Source: Leucocoprinus leucothites
Taxonomy: Eukaryota; Basidiomycota; Agaricomycetes; Agaricales; Agaricaceae
Length of the DNA: 64,000 nucleotides
Assembly (NCBI GenBank): GCA_013368445.1
Contig: JAACJO010000011.1
Location: 620,001 to 684,000, forward strand
Reading direction: 5' to 3'
In this document: in pieces, positions 59,579-64,000 of the stretch
Numbering within the stretch: the first letter of the stretch is position 1
Layout: each line of letters starts with the position of its first letter
Notes under the pieces: generated by a model
Seen by the model: the letters and a program-made list of their open reading frames with translations, nothing else
The model's database searches: none
Told to the model about the DNA's origin: nothing
Program-made: the position numbers and the translations under genes

Positions 59579-60250
59579 GTTTAAAAATCAAAAGCAAATT
59601 GGAGAAAACGAAAAAAAAAAGTAAATGCAGGCCTTGGACGGCGACGATAGTCTGAAAGCGAGAGGAAGTAGCAGTAGAGTTGATGGAACTAGTCCACAAA
59701 GTGAGGAAGAGAAGATGCGACGGCTCGAGCTTATAGACGGCCACAATAATGAAATGTGTGGCAAACACGCTGCTGTCACTCGTATCCGAACGGTTTCAGG
59801 TCTGCACAGCGTCTCCTCAAGTAATATTAGATACTTGTTGTAGGGATTAGCTTAAGAGATCAACTTGGTCGAACATGCTCTTGGAACGAGGCAGACGAAG
59901 CTGAAATGAAGAGGCATGGCATAGTCGATACGGAAGGTGTGACCACTGGACTCCCAGCGAGTTTGATCTGTCCGTTGTGAAACGACAAAAGCAGTGTCCG
60001 ACCGAGAACCGCTAGCCCGCGCTCACCGTAAGGCACTAGTCGTAGTTGATTTACAGCAGAGTATAACGTTTGAAAACAATGGGGAACTTTGTTCTCCTTT
60101 ACAAACTAATTCCAGCGCCTAACGCGACAACGGAAGCAGTTTTCTAGAATTTGGAAATCTGATACACGATTATTGATACCCGCAGCTACGGCGGGCGAAG
60201 GACTAGGGTATTGTGTATTATAGAAATATCCAGAATGCAACTTCTGATCG
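59579..60250. other. Intergenic, no supported gene
   Basis: This 672 bp separates two minus-strand genes and holds the promoter of the F-box-like gene, including an A/T run just upstream of its ATG. No other feature is visible. Confidence 0.5.
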
Positions 60251-62169
60251 TTACAATTCCTCAGGATGGTAATGGGATTCTGACAGCTCGCCGACTTCCC
60301 AAGGGACAGGGTCTCCTTCCCATTCATCTCCCCCCTCATCAAGTTCCTGTTTCTCATCTCCCGCGAACTCATCTCTTTCGTCCTCGCCCGCACCCCATAT
60401 TTCGCCTCCTTTCCTTGGGTCATAGTGGAGTACTCTCCGACCGGACAGTAGACTCTTCACGATCCTTTCCTCCTCGTATTCATTCTGCTTCGACCTGACG
60501 GATTCCAACACCAAAACGCGGTGTAACTTGTTGGGCAACTTAGTTTCTAGCCTCTCGTCACCAACATTCGCGTCTTCGTTTTCATCTTGATCCAGAATAA
60601 CATCAGTGCCATCTTTGTCACCCTGCTTCGTTGAACCCTGGCCGCGAGGCTGAACACGCTTTGCGTAATTCACTATTGGATCATCGATTCCGGCGTCCTC
60701 CTCTCCTGCCGGTAACGCGGCACGTATACCGCGTGAGTGGTGGATGAGTTTCACGCTGTGATGTGCGTTGAGGCCGTCGGAACTACTTTCATCATCGTTT
60801 TCTGCATCCTCCGCCATGCCACGAACGTCATCCTGCAGCTTGGCTTTCTTACGACTCATAGATTTGGAGGGCTGGCTGCTGCGTGCGCCGTTGGGTTTTG
60901 ATTTCCCTTCCAGGCGCGAAGTATTCGAGTGGGGTGACGGTGGTAATAACTGGGAGGTAGATGGTTCTTCGGAAGGTGGGGTTGTATCTTCGATATTCAT
61001 GCTATCCTGTGCATGTTCCGGCTCGGAGAGAGCATGTTTAGAGGACGTATGTGTTTCTGAAGGCGATCGCTTTTTAGTGTCTTGGGAGGGTTTACTGGCG
61101 TAGGATAATGTTGATTGGATCAGTTTTGATCGCGTCTTAGTCAACTTCGAGGACTGCGATTTTATGGAGGGTCCGGCCTTCATGGAAATTGTCTTCATCG
61201 TCTTCTTGGACCTTGGACCGTCACTGAATATATCCTCATCCATACTAGGAAGTTTGGCTCTCTGCTGTTTGCCGTCCAGTTGTGACTTCGCGGTAGGTGC
61301 GTCATTACCGAAGAGTTCCGAGCTGGACATTGGTTTAGCAGTCTCCTCAAAGAGAGAAGTGAATGCTTTGCCATTTGTTGTGGGTTTCATGGGGCTATCA
61401 TCAACAAAGGACGAATTGCCACCATTGGGATTATTATCCTCCTCCTCTTGATCATATTCATCACCGTCACTATCATCCCCAGAAGTCTGGAGTTGTAATT
61501 TGGGGAAGGGAAGACTAGCTGGAGATAATACACGCCTACGTTTTTCCTTGTTGGGCGAAGGAGACACCGGTTCTCCTCGGAGACGCTTCCGCGCGCGAGA
61601 AATAGCAGATGGTGGTTCCTGTGCCAAATGAGTGTAAGTCGAAGATTGTGTTGGCTGAACCAGGGGGAAGGGATCAGGAGATGGCTGTCGTTGCGAAGTC
61701 AGCGGCCTGGATTTTCGAGGACTTGCAAATGGATTTGAGATAGGCTTATTTAGGTTGAAGGGGATTGCCTCTCTCTGCTTTCCTTTATCCTTCTTTTGTG
61801 GAGAAAAGGGATTAAAGCTTCCAAGTGGTACAGTAGTCTCGACCAAGCGCGAAGCAGAAAGTAAGAGCTTGGGTGGTGGTTTGGAAGCAGAGGACGTCTG
61901 CCTCAGAGGCGTAGAGGGTGGATCATCGGGTAGAGAGGTTGAGCGTGAAGCAGTCGTGGCAGCTTTGGAGAGCTTCTTGTAAAGCTTATACTTCTGAGCT
62001 TGGGTTATGGAATTGGAACGATGCAAGACGATAAATGAGGTTGACGCGACGCACCAATGGTCTGCTGTTTCTTGATATCGTCAACTGTGGGATTTCTGCC
62101 GTTCGTTTCTCTGAAGCTACGTTCCCAAGCCTTGACTTCAGCACGGACACTGGCTAAGTCAGAGGACAT
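60251..62169 (-). CDS. SLD2: DNA replication initiation regulator Sld2/Drc1
   Basis: Exons 62169-62055 and 61998-60251 give 620 aa. The N-terminus has the Sld2/RecQL4 motif: VRAEVKAWERSFRETNGRNP, then PTVDDIKKQQTIAQKYKLYKKL. It is followed by a disordered region with many Ser/Thr-Pro sites, several with a nearby basic residue (FSPQKKD, ASPRKS, SPSPNKEK), as expected of an S-phase CDK target. In yeast, CDK-phosphorylated Sld2 binds Dpb11 and helps load GINS on the Mcm2-7 helicase. The C-terminus is basic, then strongly acidic, with FxxLF-like and GR/NYAKRVQPRG pieces. No RecQ helicase domain is present, as in other fungi. The intron interrupts the conserved Sld2 motif in frame. Confidence 0.85.
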
Positions 62170-62372
62170 ATCGGTAAACAGAACGACCGATCATTCAACT
62201 GGCAGGACTCGCGTATTGCATGGCACATGAGAGAGAAGTTGAGTCACGGGACCAAGCCGCGTCCACAAGCACAAACAAGTGTCCCTAGTTCGACTTGGTC
62301 CTCGGTTCGAATCCTAACTCTCATTCGAACAGGACGACGACGAATTTACCGACTTTTCACGACGCAAGACGA
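62170..62372. promoter_or_regulatory. Divergent promoter, SLD2 / unknown gene
   Basis: Just 203 bp separates the opposed start codons. No clear TATA box. Confidence 0.45.
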
Positions 62373-63992
62373 ATGGCTGCGAACCGTCCAAGACCGAGCC
62401 TTATCAACCTCTTTGACCCCCTTGTCAATTCATCTACTAATAGCGAAATACCCTCGACTCCTCAGCGCCATGATGTTATAGACGCGGACAAGGAGAACGT
62501 CAACACCAATAGCCCATTCAATAACCTCACCATGACCATGTTTGTTAACAAGATATCGAAGCCATCCTCACATCCACAACCAATGCCATTGCGACGCCGA
62601 CTAGTTGACATCGGAGACATGACACTCGAGGATGCGTCTCGTCCAGATGCATTACTGGACGAGTCGCTAGAGGAGGAGTTCAGTGCCAGCTTTGAGCAAT
62701 CTCCAGAAGAAGACGAGAATGCCACACTAACATTCAAGGATATGGTCAAGGCCGCGACGCCGCTCAGGAAGCTGAACACCGTCATGGAATTATCCACGCA
62801 TGGCCCGTCACCCATGCCCAGGATACCGCTTGCAGACCTTGTTTTGGCACAGGCTACGTCCACCCCTCTCCCAGAGGGGGACAATGAATTGCTCGTACTA
62901 GGGGAACCCTCAGAGAAGCCTATTACGGAAGATAGCGCTTTAGAGCAAGTTCTCTCGAATGAGCTTAAGCTACAGGAGGCCGCTAAGCCCGGGCTGGCGG
63001 TAGGACTCTCTGCCGCTCCCGAGAGTATTCCTCTCCCACTTTCCCCCACTATGGCCACCTCAGAACTTGCCCTTTCTGCCTCTCTCATTACTGAGTGCGA
63101 CCAAGCCGCCTCGGTAAATGCTAAGGTACCCCTAGATACCCTCACGAACATTGACACGACCACCACTCCACTCTCGATTGATGATGCCAACAAAGACGGT
63201 ACCGGCAAAAATGACAGTGAAAAACATGATGCCCACCTCTCCAGCGCAGAAGAGTGCATTCCGTCTAAACCCAATACCAGCTCGCAATCACTCAAATTTG
63301 ATACCTCCACCAATGACCTCTCTCCTGCCGCTAACATCTCCGACTCATCTGAGTCCTCTGACGCCTCTTCAGCCGACACGTCTATCCCTCTTGTCATATC
63401 GCAATCCTCTCCTCCCTCTTCACCCATATCTCCACCCCTTGAACCTGAATCCAAGTCGGAGGCCACCGATACCGTATCTCCTCTACCTCTAGCCACGTTG
63501 CGACCTAGACTTCCAACTATGGCACCTGATAATCGTGTATCGGTCGACCTACATGCATCGTTCCAGCTGCACATGCAGTCTGAAGAAATGTCGTTTGATT
63601 TACTGAGCGACAAAGTGTCATTTCTCAGTGCCCAAGGTGGTATGGAGTCTTTTTTGACCACGAATGAGGATGACCCCAGTTTTGACTTGGAGACGGAGAG
63701 AATCAATATGGAAAAGGCGCTAAAGAAGTATGCTGAGGCTAAGGAACAACAAGTGGACAAAGTTCCTTTAACCAAGGATGGTACGGTTGCGATTTACAGA
63801 TTTGCAATATTTTCCTCGCTTACAGCCGGTTCTAGATACTTCTTCGAGTTCTAGTTCATCAGATCCGGTCACCCTAGTTGACGGTGAGTGTTGGAACAAC
63901 TCAATTTCATCTGTGATTTCTCACCTGCATTAAAGTGTCCAACGTTCCATCGACACCATCTCACTCGAACAGTGGTACCCAACGAGTGGCTG
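62373..63992 (+). CDS. Unknown Ser/Thr-rich protein, 5' part (runs off window)
   Basis: Exons 62373-63785, 63826-63883 and 63936-63992; a GTATGT donor then starts an intron that leaves the window, so the protein is incomplete at about 509 aa. I do not recognise the family. It is largely disordered and acidic with many S/T-P sites. A short motif near residues 30-60 contains DKENVNTNSPFNNLTMTMF, whose KEN sequence could be an APC/C degron. A basic/acidic block LRRRLVDIGDMTLEDASR follows. Near residue 400 there is a more ordered part (FQLHMQSEEMSFDLLSDKVSF) and a coiled-coil-like helix ERINMEKALKKYAEAKEQQ. A cell-cycle role is a guess from the KEN box and its pairing with SLD2. The 40 nt first intron has a weak donor. 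Confidence 0.68.
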
Positions 63993-64000
63993 GTATGTAC

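Noticed and set aside
62295..62320. B-box-like GGTTCGAATCC suggesting a tRNA
   Set aside because: The flanking bases do not pair into a T stem and no A box or acceptor stem was found.
62462..63775. 437-codon Ser-rich minus-strand frame
   Set aside because: It lies opposite the plus-strand unknown gene, which has an ATG, matching splice sites and a continuing frame; Ser/Asp-rich codons leave the antisense open.

Overview
The window is nuclear DNA of a filamentous basidiomycete, most likely an Agaricomycete (inference). Genes are dense, lie on both strands, and are cut by many introns of about 45-65 nt with GT-AG borders. Gene content is fungal: PacC/Rim101, Ade5,7, Sed5, Med7, Sld2, Nop6 and a tiny cysteine-rich metallothionein. 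Exon borders were worked out by hand from splice motifs, reading-frame continuity and family knowledge. For every complete multi-exon gene called with confidence, the summed coding length is a multiple of three.

Layout. 1-504: 3' end of an AYR1-like reductase. 1618-2356: myosin regulatory light chain. 2357-6833: a gene-poor 4.5 kb stretch packed with the PacC recognition hexamer GCCAAG/CTTGGC, leading into pacC (6834-9157). 9730-13797 (-): TAF1, divergent from a PA28-gamma proteasome activator (13995-15285), which runs tail to tail into RRB1 (15298-16987, -). 17241-19276: tandem MAPEG/MGST3 pair. 20629-22162: unknown Ser/Pro-rich protein. 22993-24421: NOP6-like RRM protein. 24696-26047 (-): SED5 syntaxin. 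26471-28030: glycerol-3-phosphate dehydrogenase. 28414-30809: ankyrin plus CCCH protein. 32833-35687 (-): ADE5,7. 36068-40292: large protein with a long Arg/Glu helix. 41109-43646 (-): unknown protein with a His/Met-rich stretch. 43929-45757 (-): membrane protein with a carbon-nitrogen hydrolase (Lnt-like) domain. 47715-47981: metallothionein. 48184-48883 (-): BCL7-like protein. 49095-49214 (-): U6 snRNA. 49787-50701 (-): MED7. 51000-53607: 4CL-type acyl-CoA ligase, 18 exons, peroxisomal tail. 53962-54908: mitochondrial ribosomal protein mS23. 55046-56852 (-): RPN5. 57248-59578 (-): unknown leucine-rich, F-box-like protein. 60251-62169 (-): SLD2. 62373-end: unknown protein running out of the window.

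Most genes are unrelated housekeeping genes (transcription, proteasome, purine synthesis, secretion, replication). The best candidate for something new is the PacC-site field upstream of pacC: I count 28 perfect hexamers, 13 of them the extended TGCCAAG form, where about 2 and 0.5 are expected by chance. Next come a fungal PA28-gamma gene assembled from coding microexons of 5, 9, 14 and 18 nt, and a eukaryotic Lnt-like protein with its putative catalytic Glu, Lys and Cys all present. I found no tRNA, rRNA, CRISPR array or intact transposon.
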